Below, piece by piece: positions 29,186-36,912 of a stretch of DNA of 37,385 nucleotides (within the stretch, counting starts at the first letter, position 1; each line of letters begins with the position of its first letter). The position numbers and the translations under genes were made by a program. The DNA lies in the NCBI GenBank assembly GCA_003353945.1, contig PIVM01000041.1, forward strand, positions 1 through 37,385. The letters are read 5' to 3'. The notes under the pieces were generated by a model that searched no databases, had not been told where the DNA came from, and was given only the letters and a program-made list of their open reading frames with translations. The stretch comes from Gammaproteobacteria bacterium. GTDB taxonomy: Bacteria > Pseudomonadota > Gammaproteobacteria > Pseudomonadales > PIVM01.

Positions 29186-29489
29186 TCACACTACACCCTG
29201 AAATCAGGCAATTTTCCAATAACCCTATTGCAAAAAAGCACATAAAAACAACACTTTTAATTAACTTTTCATGCGGCCACCAAAACGGTTTGGCCTACAT
29301 TGAGCCTTCTTATCAAACTAATTCACGCGATCAAGCCAAAATGCCAATTTCTTATCATTTTCAGGCTTGCCGGTTTTGGTATCCCCGCTACTCTTGAACT
29401 AACCTTAACAGTATACGTTTGCTTGCCGGCGAAGTGCCCAGCTTTCTGTAAATTAACTCTCATTTTAACTTTTTCAGGACCCGATTACG
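29186..29489. other. Divergent uup-slt intergenic region
   Basis: About 300 bp with no supported gene. A 9-bp direct repeat (GCTTGCCGG) occurs twice, near 29367 and 29421. Promoters for both genes are expected here, but I cannot identify convincing boxes. Confidence 0.5.
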
Positions 29490-31493
29490 ATGCGGCCATT
29501 GCCTCAACTGTATGGGATACTCATCATAATGCTGTTGTTTTGCGGTACAGTGTCAGCCACGCAAATAACGTCTCAACAGAAGACTATACAGCAAGCGACT
29601 GAGTCACTCTCCTCTTCAGACATTGCGAAAGAAAAACAACGCACGCAATACAAAAATGCCCTGCGTTATCTGAAATCAGGCCAAATGAAAAGTTATTACG
29701 CTAGCAAACAATCACTGCATAACTATCCCCTCAAGCCTTACCTTGATTACAATGAAATCAAACGCAAGCTGCGCCACCTGCCCTATAAACGGGTTGACGC
29801 ATTTTTAAATGAAAATCAAGATGAATATCTGGCGAACCAATTGCGCAAGCGCTGGCTTAACACATTAGCTAAGCAGCGTTTGTGGAACAAATACCTTCTC
29901 TATTGGGATACCACCATCAGCAGCACCCGTTTACAGTGCTATCACCTGCTGGCTTTATATCACACAGGAAACAAAACTCAAGCACTAGAGCAAACCACGA
30001 AACTTTGGCTTAAGGGAAATTCACGACCCACATCCTGTGATCCTCTTTTCAATCACTGGCTCCATTCCGAGCACAGTCAACCCGACTTGGTTTGGCAACG
30101 TCTCGATTTGGCAATTAAGGCGGGAAACCTGTCTTTAGCCCGTTATTTACGCAAACAGCTGCCCAAGTCCATGCAAAAAACAGCCGGACAGTATATTCAA
30201 CTACACCGCAAACCCGAACGTTTGACACTTAAGAAAATTGCCTCACTGCCGGAAAATCAGCGATCAAACATCATCGCCCATACGCTAAAGAGACTTGCTT
30301 ACAGAAAACCACAGAAAGCAAGGGAGCTATTTCATGCAAGCCAGCAACAATGGCAATTAACAGACAAGCAACAACAGCTGATAACCCATGCCATCACAGT
30401 AGGTTATCAACGCCAATCACCTCGCCAGGCGCTTAGTTGGTTAATTCAGTTTGATCCTAATGGTGATAATACAAAGCTGCTCGAATGGCGCATCCGATTA
30501 GCGCTTGCACAAAATCAATGGCAATCGGTTTATCAATGGATCCTTTTGTTACCCGAAGAACAGCAACAGAGCAACCGCTGGCTATACTGGCGCGCCAAGG
30601 CTCAACAACGCATTGGGCTTCAACCCATACAACTGCAGTGGCAGAGTGATGCCATTTTGGCCAACCTGGCAACAAACCGCGACTATTACGGCTTTCTTGC
30701 AGCTGATTTGTTAAACATCGATTATCAAATGCAGGATGCACCACTCGATATATCACAGGAAACGTATCACAGCATTGAGACCATGCCCGGCTTTCAACGC
30801 GCTGTCGAACTGTTTGCCGTGGGTGATGTTACTTCAGCCCGTAACGAATGGCGCTATGCATCCAATACAATTCCCAAAGAACATCTTACAGCAGCAGCCA
30901 AACTCGCAGAGCAACTTCAGCTACATAACACAGCCATCCGATCCATGATAAAAGCTAAAGCATGGAATAATCTCTCAATCCGCTTTCCTCTGGCTTACGA
31001 ACAAAACATCAATGGCACCGCAACGAAAGAAGATATCGATATCAACTGGCTGTATGCCATTGCCAGACAGGAAAGTGCTTTTGCTGCTGATGCAAAATCA
31101 TCTGCAGGAGCCCTCGGTCTACTGCAAATTATGCCCCGCACAGCCAAACAAACAGCCAAAAGCCTGGGCATTGGCTATTCTCGTCACAAGCTGTTGCGCC
31201 CTGCGACGAATATCAAGCTGGGCGGGCACTATCTGGGCAGCCTGTACCGTAAGTTCGACGGTAATCGTGTGCTGGCTACTGCTGCATATAACGCCGGCCC
31301 CCATCGAGTGCGTCAATGGTTAGCTAAGCATGAACAGACACTTGAAACCGACGTTTGGGTAGAATCCATTCCCTTTAAAGAAACACGTCACTACGTGCAA
31401 AATGTGCTCGCCTTCTCTGTGATATATGCCTACCGAAGAAATGAAGAGAGCCAACTAGTGTTACTTAATGAAAATAATATTGTTTTTAATTGA
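29490..31493 (+). CDS. slt: Soluble lytic murein transglycosylase (Slt70 family)
   Basis: This 667-residue periplasmic enzyme cleaves peptidoglycan glycan strands to anhydro-muropeptides. A signal peptide covers residues 1-23 (ending VSA). The next 480 residues form the helical superhelix (U and L domains). The C-terminal lysozyme-like domain carries the catalytic Glu528 in ARQESAFAADAKSSAGALGL, then GLLQIMP and ATAAYNAGPHRVRQW, all diagnostic of family 1 transglycosylases. Length is close to E. coli Slt70. Its stop directly abuts the stop of the convergent MOSC gene (TGATCA). Confidence 0.96.
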   Translation: MRPLPQLYGILIIMLLFCGTVSATQITSQQKTIQQATESLSSSDIAKEKQRTQYKNALRYLKSGQMKSYYASKQSLHNYPLKPYLDYNEIKRKLRHLPYKRVDAFLNENQDEYLANQLRKRWLNTLAKQRLWNKYLLYWDTTISSTRLQCYHLLALYHTGNKTQALEQTTKLWLKGNSRPTSCDPLFNHWLHSEHSQPDLVWQRLDLAIKAGNLSLARYLRKQLPKSMQKTAGQYIQLHRKPERLTLKKIASLPENQRSNIIAHTLKRLAYRKPQKARELFHASQQQWQLTDKQQQLITHAITVGYQRQSPRQALSWLIQFDPNGDNTKLLEWRIRLALAQNQWQSVYQWILLLPEEQQQSNRWLYWRAKAQQRIGLQPIQLQWQSDAILANLATNRDYYGFLAADLLNIDYQMQDAPLDISQETYHSIETMPGFQRAVELFAVGDVTSARNEWRYASNTIPKEHLTAAAKLAEQLQLHNTAIRSMIKAKAWNNLSIRFPLAYEQNINGTATKEDIDINWLYAIARQESAFAADAKSSAGALGLLQIMPRTAKQTAKSLGIGYSRHKLLRPATNIKLGGHYLGSLYRKFDGNRVLATAAYNAGPHRVRQWLAKHEQTLETDVWVESIPFKETRHYVQNVLAFSVIYAYRRNEESQLVLLNENNIVFN

Positions 31494-32303
31494 TCAGTCG
31501 ATAATCTCAACAGCATCACCAACACCGACCCTACCGGGTGCGTGATGAATCAGGTTTTGGCCGAAATAGGTCAGTTTATCTTCGCGTCGACGAAAGGCTG
31601 TCAGTACGCGAATAATTTCATTATCCTTTTTTGCAGTGTCTGGATCAATTGAGGGAACAACACAGCGCGAACAGGGTTTTGCCACATCGAATACGCTTTC
31701 GCCAATTTTAATCGTTTTCCATGAATCTTCAGCAAACGACTCACAGCCAGCAATAACCAGATTAGGTCTGAATCTCCTTACCGATACCGACTTTGTCATT
31801 CGACTGTTTAGCGCCTGCAGTGAAGCCTGTGAAAGTAATAGAAAGGGAAAGCCATCAGCAAAACCTAATTGCCGCTCATCATTGACATAGTTTGGATCAA
31901 TCAAGCGACGAGTGTCCTCTGACCGGTAAACCAAACGAAAAGATTGCTTGAGTATTTTTGATAGCCAATTCGCGACTTCATCACCACAATCAATAGCATC
32001 AAAACTGTCATTCCAAACCGTCACCGGTGTTTCTACTGCCTTGTTCAACGCGGGCTGCCTCACCTCAACTCTACGTTCTCCAATTGACAAACACAGCCCG
32101 GATTCAGTTTCTTCAGCAGAAATAAGAACCATTTGTGCAAACCGACGCTGGCTAACAAAATGTCCTTTTGTGTCTACCAGCATATAACGTCTGTCTCCAA
32201 TTGGGCCAAGCTGGTCAATACTAACAGCGTTATGCCGAATCCCTTTCAATGACTTCACCGGGTAAGTATAAATTTCAGCTAAGTACGGTGTTTTTTGTCC
32301 CAT
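31494..32303 (-). CDS. MOSC domain protein (YcbX-like)
   Basis: This 269-residue protein has an N-terminal MOSC_N beta-barrel (LAEIYTYPVKSLKGIRHNAV) and a C-terminal MOSC domain with the conserved Cys in KPCSRCVVPSIDPDT. MOSC proteins bind the molybdenum cofactor through Cys and carry out N-hydroxylated-base or amidoxime reduction in the YcbX/mARC group. The ferredoxin domain found at the C-terminus of E. coli YcbX is absent, so an electron donor must be separate. I chose ATG 32303 (GGAAAG upstream). An open frame extends about 107 codons further upstream but reads through the inverted-repeat element and is spurious. Confidence 0.92.
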   Translation of the reverse strand: MGQKTPYLAEIYTYPVKSLKGIRHNAVSIDQLGPIGDRRYMLVDTKGHFVSQRRFAQMVLISAEETESGLCLSIGERRVEVRQPALNKAVETPVTVWNDSFDAIDCGDEVANWLSKILKQSFRLVYRSEDTRRLIDPNYVNDERQLGFADGFPFLLLSQASLQALNSRMTKSVSVRRFRPNLVIAGCESFAEDSWKTIKIGESVFDVAKPCSRCVVPSIDPDTAKKDNEIIRVLTAFRRREDKLTYFGQNLIHHAPGRVGVGDAVEIID

Positions 32304-32342
32304 GAAATACTTTCCACTGCGTACAACGCAGATGTTTAATAG

Positions 32343-32511
32343 TCTAGGAGCCTGTCCGAGAATAGAGAACCTACTGCGAAAAACCCATTTCGGCGATATT
32401 TTTCGATAAAAAATCGTTAAATATACCCAATATTCGCCTCTTTTTATCGAAAAATCTGAACCAAAATTGGCATTCCTCGCTACGATTCCTATTCTCGGAC
32501 AGGCTCCAAGA
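32343..32511. mobile_element. MITE-like nested inverted-repeat element (169 bp)
   Basis: Terminal arms of 23 bp with one mismatch (32343-32365 and 32489-32511), including a perfect 19-bp core GGAGCCTGTCCGAGAATAG, enclose a second perfect 15-bp inverted repeat (ATTTTTCGATAAAAA at 32398-32412, complement at 32441-32455). It has no coding capacity of its own. No target-site duplication is obvious. It lies immediately upstream of the MOSC gene and two bases before the Tn3-like end. The outer arms and size fit a non-autonomous transposon. Confidence 0.75.
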
Positions 32512-32550
32512 TTGGGGTAGTGACCGGGTAACTGCGATAACCGCCAACTT

Positions 32551-33462
32551 TTAGGCGGCCACTTCAATGGGTAATCTCGTGTCCATATCCAACTCAAATA
32601 TCCCATAAGGATTGATATGCGCATAAATCAGCGGCGTCAATGCCCTGAAGTCCTCCATACTCATCCGTGAAAGCCAGTTTGGTTCGTTGAGTACCTGCTG
32701 GATCATCAAGGTATTTACGTACACCAGTGAGATCTGCAATAAATGCAGCGCCAGCACCGATAATTCCTGATCTTCAAGTCGGTTGGTTGCGACTTCACCA
32801 CCTTTACCGTAGAAGATGAAAGAATTTGCACTGTTCCAGTTTTCCACAACATTAAGCCCACACGGCCCGGATCGGCTTTTATGTCACTGAAGTTTACTAC
32901 TCCCTCAGCGCCATCAAGGGACTGCTCCATTAATGCTTTGCTTTCCTGCGACAGGCAACTGGTGATGTATTGGTACAGGTACAGTTCAAACTGTTGGTAA
33001 GCAGAGTTGCACCAGGCGATTCAGCTCCTTGTCCGCTGGGCATTCGACCTGGTGTTTTTGGAACCACTCAAAAGCTGATTCAGAGGCGTCAGCCGTATCA
33101 GCCCCATGCGGATAGAGATTGTCAATCAACCAGTCTGAAAAGGCACTTTTGTCTGCCGCTGACACGCGACGAATGCCAAGAAATTCGAAGATTTCTTTTT
33201 CGTGTCGGGTGCCAGTTCGACCCAACCAATCGTATTCATGGATCTGATCAACTGTCACGCCCAACTGATCAGCCAGGTAATGCAATGGCGTATCCGGTAT
33301 GTCATTCGTTTCTAGAGGAAAACGACCTGCGTTTTGGTAGTACTTAAGCTGGATAATAAAGGCCAGGTGGTTCCTTGCCGGTTTGGTTTTGAGTAACTGG
33401 GTTTCTTCGAATTTTAAACTCCAATGCTCAGCCAATTCGTCTACATCCCAAATTCGTTTCAT
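32551..33462 (-). pseudogene. tnpA: Tn3-family transposase, internally deleted
   Basis: Three readable pieces of one Tn3-type transposase survive. The DUF4158 N-terminal domain (32986-33462, starting MKRIWDVDELAEHW) leads, after a frameshift near 32990, to a segment ending [13 protein letters not shown] (to about 32855). That runs directly into the C-terminal end [19 protein letters not shown]...[11 protein letters not shown] (32551-32850) in another frame. Full-length proteins are about 980 residues; roughly 650, including most of the DDE catalytic core, are lost. The two ends share a Gly-Leu coding GGCTTA-like junction, suggesting deletion at microhomology. The start overlaps the resolvase stop by 4 nt (ATGA). 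Confidence 0.9.
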
Positions 33463-34034
33463 TGGCTATCACTCTCATTTTTATCGGACTTTAAATAGCG
33501 GTAAAAGGTGGAGCGGGAAATATCAAAGGTCTTGCAGATATCACCAATCGAATAGCTTGGATCGGCGTGCATCTGCTTAAGCAGTTTAATGTTTTTGACT
33601 TGATTCAATGATTTGGGACGGCCTCCTTTTTTACCACGGGCGCGTGCCGCTTCCAATCCGGCGTTGGTGCGTTCCCGGATCAGATCGCGCTCAAATTCAG
33701 CCAGAGCGCTAAAAATATGGAAAACCAGTTTACCGCCACTGGTTTGTGTGTCGATTGCTTCCTGTAGACTGCGAAAACCAATGCCTTTTTCCTTGAGATC
33801 ATTAATGGATTCAATCAAGTGCTGGATGGATCGGCCCAGGCGATCCAGTTTCCAGACGACCAGGACATCACCCTCCCTCAGAACCATTTCAGCATCTTTA
33901 AGCCCCGGTCGAGCCGTCTTGGCTCCACTGGCGATATCCGAGAAGATCTTGTAGCAACCGGCTTCTTTGAGTGCATTGATTTGCAGATCCAAACTTTGAG
34001 ACTGGGTGGATACTCGGGCATAGCCAACCAACAT
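33459..34034 (-). CDS. tnpR: Serine resolvase TnpR
   Basis: This 191-residue serine recombinase resolves Tn3 cointegrates. The catalytic Ser9 is in GYARVST; KLDRLGRS, and EFERDLIRERTNAGLEAARA on the E helix, are intact. A C-terminal helix-turn-helix (YSIGDICKTFDISRSTFYRYLK region) follows the GRPKSLN linker. Length and all motifs are normal, so it may be active. The ATG has GGAG 8 nt upstream. It is translationally coupled to tnpA and preceded by a res-like inverted repeat. Confidence 0.95.
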   Translation of the reverse strand: MLVGYARVSTQSQSLDLQINALKEAGCYKIFSDIASGAKTARPGLKDAEMVLREGDVLVVWKLDRLGRSIQHLIESINDLKEKGIGFRSLQEAIDTQTSGGKLVFHIFSALAEFERDLIRERTNAGLEAARARGKKGGRPKSLNQVKNIKLLKQMHADPSYSIGDICKTFDISRSTFYRYLKSDKNESDSQ

Positions 34035-34052
34035 GAAATCGCTCCAGCAAAT

Positions 34053-34087
34053 GTGCCATAATCCGTTTTAGCGAGGAATATTGGCAC
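34053..34087. promoter_or_regulatory. Candidate resolvase (res) site
   Basis: GTGCCA (34053-34058) and TGGCAC (34082-34087) form an inverted pair with further partial symmetry (ATAAT and AATATT) around a 23-bp centre. It sits just upstream of tnpR, where resolvase-binding res sites normally lie. A second palindrome, CAAAAACG TT CGTTTTTG, follows at 34163-34180. Confidence 0.5.
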
Positions 34088-34223
34088 TTTGTTTTTGAGA
34101 TGGGTATTGAAACACGTAAGCAGCCATTTTTACAGGGAAATGATCACTCAACCAACCCGTGACAAAAACGTTCGTTTTTGACTTTTTAGAATTTTATTCT
34201 TGCATGAAGGCGCATTTTGAAGT

Positions 34224-34254
34224 AAACATGAAATAAGATGTTTATTAAATGTTT
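34224..34254 (+). promoter_or_regulatory. Candidate antitoxin operator
   Basis: AAACAT (34224-34229) and ATGTTT (34238-34243) are inverted around 8 bp, and a further AATGTTT follows at 34248-34254, just upstream of the antitoxin ribosome site. Phd/YefM antitoxins typically autorepress through such palindromes. Confidence 0.5.
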
Positions 34255-34267
34255 GGGAGGTGTCACC

Positions 34268-34552
34268 ATGTTTTCAACCAATGACATACATTCGCTAACC
34301 GATTTTCAGCGCAACTCCAAGGATTACGTGCAAAGATTAACTGCTACCAAGAGACCGGAAATCTTGACCGTAAACGGCAAGGCACAAGTCGTCATACAGG
34401 ATGCACAAGCCTATCAGGAAATGGTGGACTTGCTTGAATCCATTAAGAAGGTGAATGCGGCGGCAGTGGCATTTGGCAAGGGAGAAGGGCGACCAGTAGC
34501 GGAGGCATTCGCGGAATTGGATGAAAGAATCAAATCAAAGTATGGCGAATGA
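34268..34552 (+). CDS. Type II antitoxin, Phd/YefM family
   Basis: This 94-residue protein has an N-terminal Phd/YefM DNA-binding fold (MFSTNDIHSLTDFQRNSKDYV and RPEILTVNGKAQVVIQDA, the family strand pair) and a charged C-terminal helix (about 60-94) that would cover the toxin. ATG 34268 has GGAGGT 7 nt upstream; an earlier in-frame ATG is not needed. The stop overlaps the toxin start by 4 nt. It lies next to a Tn3 resolvase, a known location of passenger toxin-antitoxin modules. Confidence 0.92.
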   Translation: MFSTNDIHSLTDFQRNSKDYVQRLTATKRPEILTVNGKAQVVIQDAQAYQEMVDLLESIKKVNAAAVAFGKGEGRPVAEAFAELDERIKSKYGE

Positions 34553-34839
34553 AACAATACCACGTTGAAATACTTGATGAGGCAATAAACGAGCTAGAAG
34601 GCTTTGTTGATTACATAGCAGAAGATTCCGTTATTAATGCTCTGAACTGGTATGAAAGGGTAAAGAAAGCCATCTTTACCCTCGATAAGATGCCAGAACG
34701 CCATTCCATAGCCGATGAAAACCCCGTCTTTCCTTTTGAACTCCGCTGTCTGCTGGTTGAGGATTATCGAGTTTTATACCGTATCAATGGCGATACTGTG
34801 GAAGTGCTTCACGTTAAGCACCCTAGAATGAATCGCTAA
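34549..34839 (+). CDS. Type II toxin, RelE/ParE family
   Basis: This 96-residue basic protein of the RelE/ParE fold starts YHVEILDEAINELEGFVDYI. The middle helix has WYERVKKAIFTLDKMPERH, and the C-terminal strands carry FELRCLLVEDYRVLYRI and VLHVKHPR, typical of the family. RelE members cleave mRNA on ribosomes and ParE members poison gyrase; sequence alone does not decide which applies. It is translationally coupled to the antitoxin and intact. Confidence 0.92.
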   Translation: MKQYHVEILDEAINELEGFVDYIAEDSVINALNWYERVKKAIFTLDKMPERHSIADENPVFPFELRCLLVEDYRVLYRINGDTVEVLHVKHPRMNR

Positions 34840-35499
34840 AATGTATCGGTGTCAAAAATATATCGGCTCACACCCGATCTTACAATTTCTAATGGAAGGT
34901 AAGACCAAATCATACGACATACCCATACATAACTTCAGTTTCATCTCAAGAGACGCGGTCTAGTAATTGATCTGTCCAGTTGGGAGTTTCCGGAAATCTC
35001 GATTTCCGGACCTTGCTTAATAGTTGAGCTTCCGGGTCGGCAATACCCGCAATTCACCCAAAGCTGTCTAACAAGAATAGATAAATAGTTGCTTTTGAAC
35101 GACCGCAGTGGATATCTCAAATCTTTCAATGTTGCTAAAAATAACGGCTTGCCTGTCGGGCATTATATAGGAATTCGTGAGTAATTTATTGGAACGCTAG
35201 AGGCCATAGCATGAAATAAGCGGGCTCTTAGTTTTTCCTTGTAGCCGGGATCTTGAATTATTCGTCTGGCGGCTAGTTCCACATTGAAAACCAGCAAGGC
35301 AACCGTCGCACGAAAGACTCAGTATAGCTAGCGCTTATATGGTTATTGTTTAATAGCTCATATTGGCATATAATCAGGGCGTGGATTACCAACTTGAATA
35401 ATTATAAGACACTTGCGTACACAAATTAACGGCGGATCGCATACCTCATCGCTTTCCAACGCCGATAAATAAAATCTATTACATTTGAGGAAATATATC
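34840..35499. other. Gene-free region upstream of the LRR lipoprotein
   Basis: About 660 bp with many stops in all frames and no convincing ORF. Near 35033 it contains a short segment (GGTCGGCAATACCCGCAA) with a close match near 37313 beyond the LRR gene. The first 100 bp may be the lost end of the Tn3-type element. The LRR gene promoter should be near the right end. Confidence 0.45.
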
Positions 35500-36912
35500 G
35501 TGCGCCCAATATATGAACCGCTTGCTGCTACCCTTGCGATCTTACTACTCATGTTGATGGGCTGCGAGCCACCACCCGCCCAGTATCAGCTTGCTGTTAG
35601 TGTATCTGGCCTCAATGGTGGTACCGTAGTATTGGATATTAATGGTAATGAAACGCTCTCTGTTAACGCAGATGGATCACATTTTTTCCCTACTGCGTTG
35701 AATAACGGCGATTCCTATATAGTTATCGTTGAAAATAATCCCGCAGATCAGCAATGTGTCGTGGCGGGTGGTTTTGGAGTTATCGATAATGGCCAATCAT
35801 CTGCTATTACGGTTTCCTGCGCTGATGATACACCTCCCCAAGACTTTTATAGTATTGGCTGGACAATGTCTATAGGCGGCCCGGTTGATGGCTTAACGCT
35901 TGATCTCAATGGTACAGAAGCATTGGTTTGGCAACCTGGTGTGTATAATTTCAATACGGAGCTTAATGAAGGTGATACCTACGTTGTCACCATTGCAGCT
36001 AATCCGGAAAATGGGGTTTGTCATTTATGGAATGGTACCGGGGTTGTAAGCGGTAATGTCGATGACATAATGATCTTTTGTAGTGCTGAGACGATGATCG
36101 CAACACCTGAAAATTTCCCTGATTGGCAGTTTGCTGATTGCATTAACGACCTTCGAGCAGAGAGTTTTTCGCAAGTCACCACTTTGGACTGTTACTGGCA
36201 CGGCATCAAAGATGCGACTGGTGTTGAGTTTCTTACACAACTAAGCGAATTAGACTTAGGTTTGAATGACATTACGAGCATTGATCTCAGCAATAATATA
36301 TATTTATCTGTCTTGAGCTTACCCTCGAATGAGCTGACAAGTATTGATATCAGCAACAACACCGCTTTGACATCATTGAATTTGCATTCAAACAACCTTT
36401 CTGACATTAATATCAGCTCAAACTCCGCTTTGACATTCTTGCATTTGGCGGCAAACAACCTTTCTGACATTAATATCAGCTCAAACTCCGCTTTGACATT
36501 CTTGCATTTAGGATCAAACAACTTTTCTGATATTGATCTCAGTAACAATCCATTATTAGAGAAAGCTTATTTGGAAAGAAACCAGTTTACCAATCTTAAT
36601 GTGTCAGCCAATACGCAGTTACGTTGGCTGTATTTAGACGATAACTTTTTAACGGGTATTGATGTCAGTAACAATCTTGATTTGGATCGACTCATTTTAC
36701 GCGGTAACTCAATAACCAGTATTGATGTTAGTAATAATATCGAATTAACTGAACTCCATTTACCGAACAACCTGTTAACGACAATGAACCTCGACCAAAA
36801 TGTGAACTTGAACAGCGTGGCTTTAGGGGGAAATCCATTTGATGCAGCAACAGTAGCGTACTTAGAAGCGCTAAAAGCGAGCGGAACTATACAGTATTTT
36901 TTCTACCCTTGA
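35500..36912 (+). CDS. Leucine-rich-repeat lipoprotein
   Basis: This 470-residue lipoprotein starts at GTG 35500 (TGAGGA about 9 nt upstream). A type II signal peptide with lipobox LMGC follows, and acidic, Pro-rich residues after the Cys suggest outer-membrane anchoring. Two beta-sandwich domains of about 80 residues come next (residues about 26-105 and 112-195), each with a conserved Cys pair and a GLNGGTVVLDINGNETL-type motif. Then ten tandem 21-residue leucine-rich repeats of the LxxLxLxxNxLTSIDLSNN type run to the C-terminus. Such proteins usually mediate adhesion or recognition at the cell surface; the ligand is unknown. It lacks an obvious operon partner. Confidence 0.9.
   Translation: MRPIYEPLAATLAILLLMLMGCEPPPAQYQLAVSVSGLNGGTVVLDINGNETLSVNADGSHFFPTALNNGDSYIVIVENNPADQQCVVAGGFGVIDNGQSSAITVSCADDTPPQDFYSIGWTMSIGGPVDGLTLDLNGTEALVWQPGVYNFNTELNEGDTYVVTIAANPENGVCHLWNGTGVVSGNVDDIMIFCSAETMIATPENFPDWQFADCINDLRAESFSQVTTLDCYWHGIKDATGVEFLTQLSELDLGLNDITSIDLSNNIYLSVLSLPSNELTSIDISNNTALTSLNLHSNNLSDINISSNSALTFLHLAANNLSDINISSNSALTFLHLGSNNFSDIDLSNNPLLEKAYLERNQFTNLNVSANTQLRWLYLDDNFLTGIDVSNNLDLDRLILRGNSITSIDVSNNIELTELHLPNNLLTTMNLDQNVNLNSVALGGNPFDAATVAYLEALKASGTIQYFFYP
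36389..36509 (+). repeat. 58-bp exact duplication within the LRR array
   Basis: Positions 36389-36446 and 36452-36509 are identical over 58 bp at a 63-bp spacing, exactly one 21-residue repeat. The other repeats have diverged, so this is a recent unit duplication in an expanding array. Confidence 0.9.

Larger units (their letters stand above)
32514..34087 (-). mobile_element. Decayed Tn3-family transposon
   Basis: The segment runs from a GGGG-starting sequence directly after the tnpA stop (32514-32550, the expected 38-bp-type terminal repeat) through a broken tnpA, a complete tnpR resolvase and a res-like palindrome. The toxin-antitoxin genes to 34839 are likely passengers. I could not find the opposite terminal repeat, so one end is missing or beyond recognition and the element is probably immobile. 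Confidence 0.75.

Noticed and set aside
32304-32624. N-terminal extension of the MOSC gene by about 107 codons
   Set aside because: The extension reads through the MITE-like inverted repeats; the MOSC_N domain and a ribosome site both place the start at 32303.
34941-35129. 62-codon minus-strand frame with a GYCRPGS motif
   Set aside because: Typical of spurious ORFs in dispersed repeats; no ribosome site and the surrounding DNA is full of stops.
36238-36890. Regularly spaced 63-bp units, considered as a CRISPR-like or satellite array
   Set aside because: The period is a multiple of three inside an open frame and encodes leucine-rich repeats, so it is coding structure.
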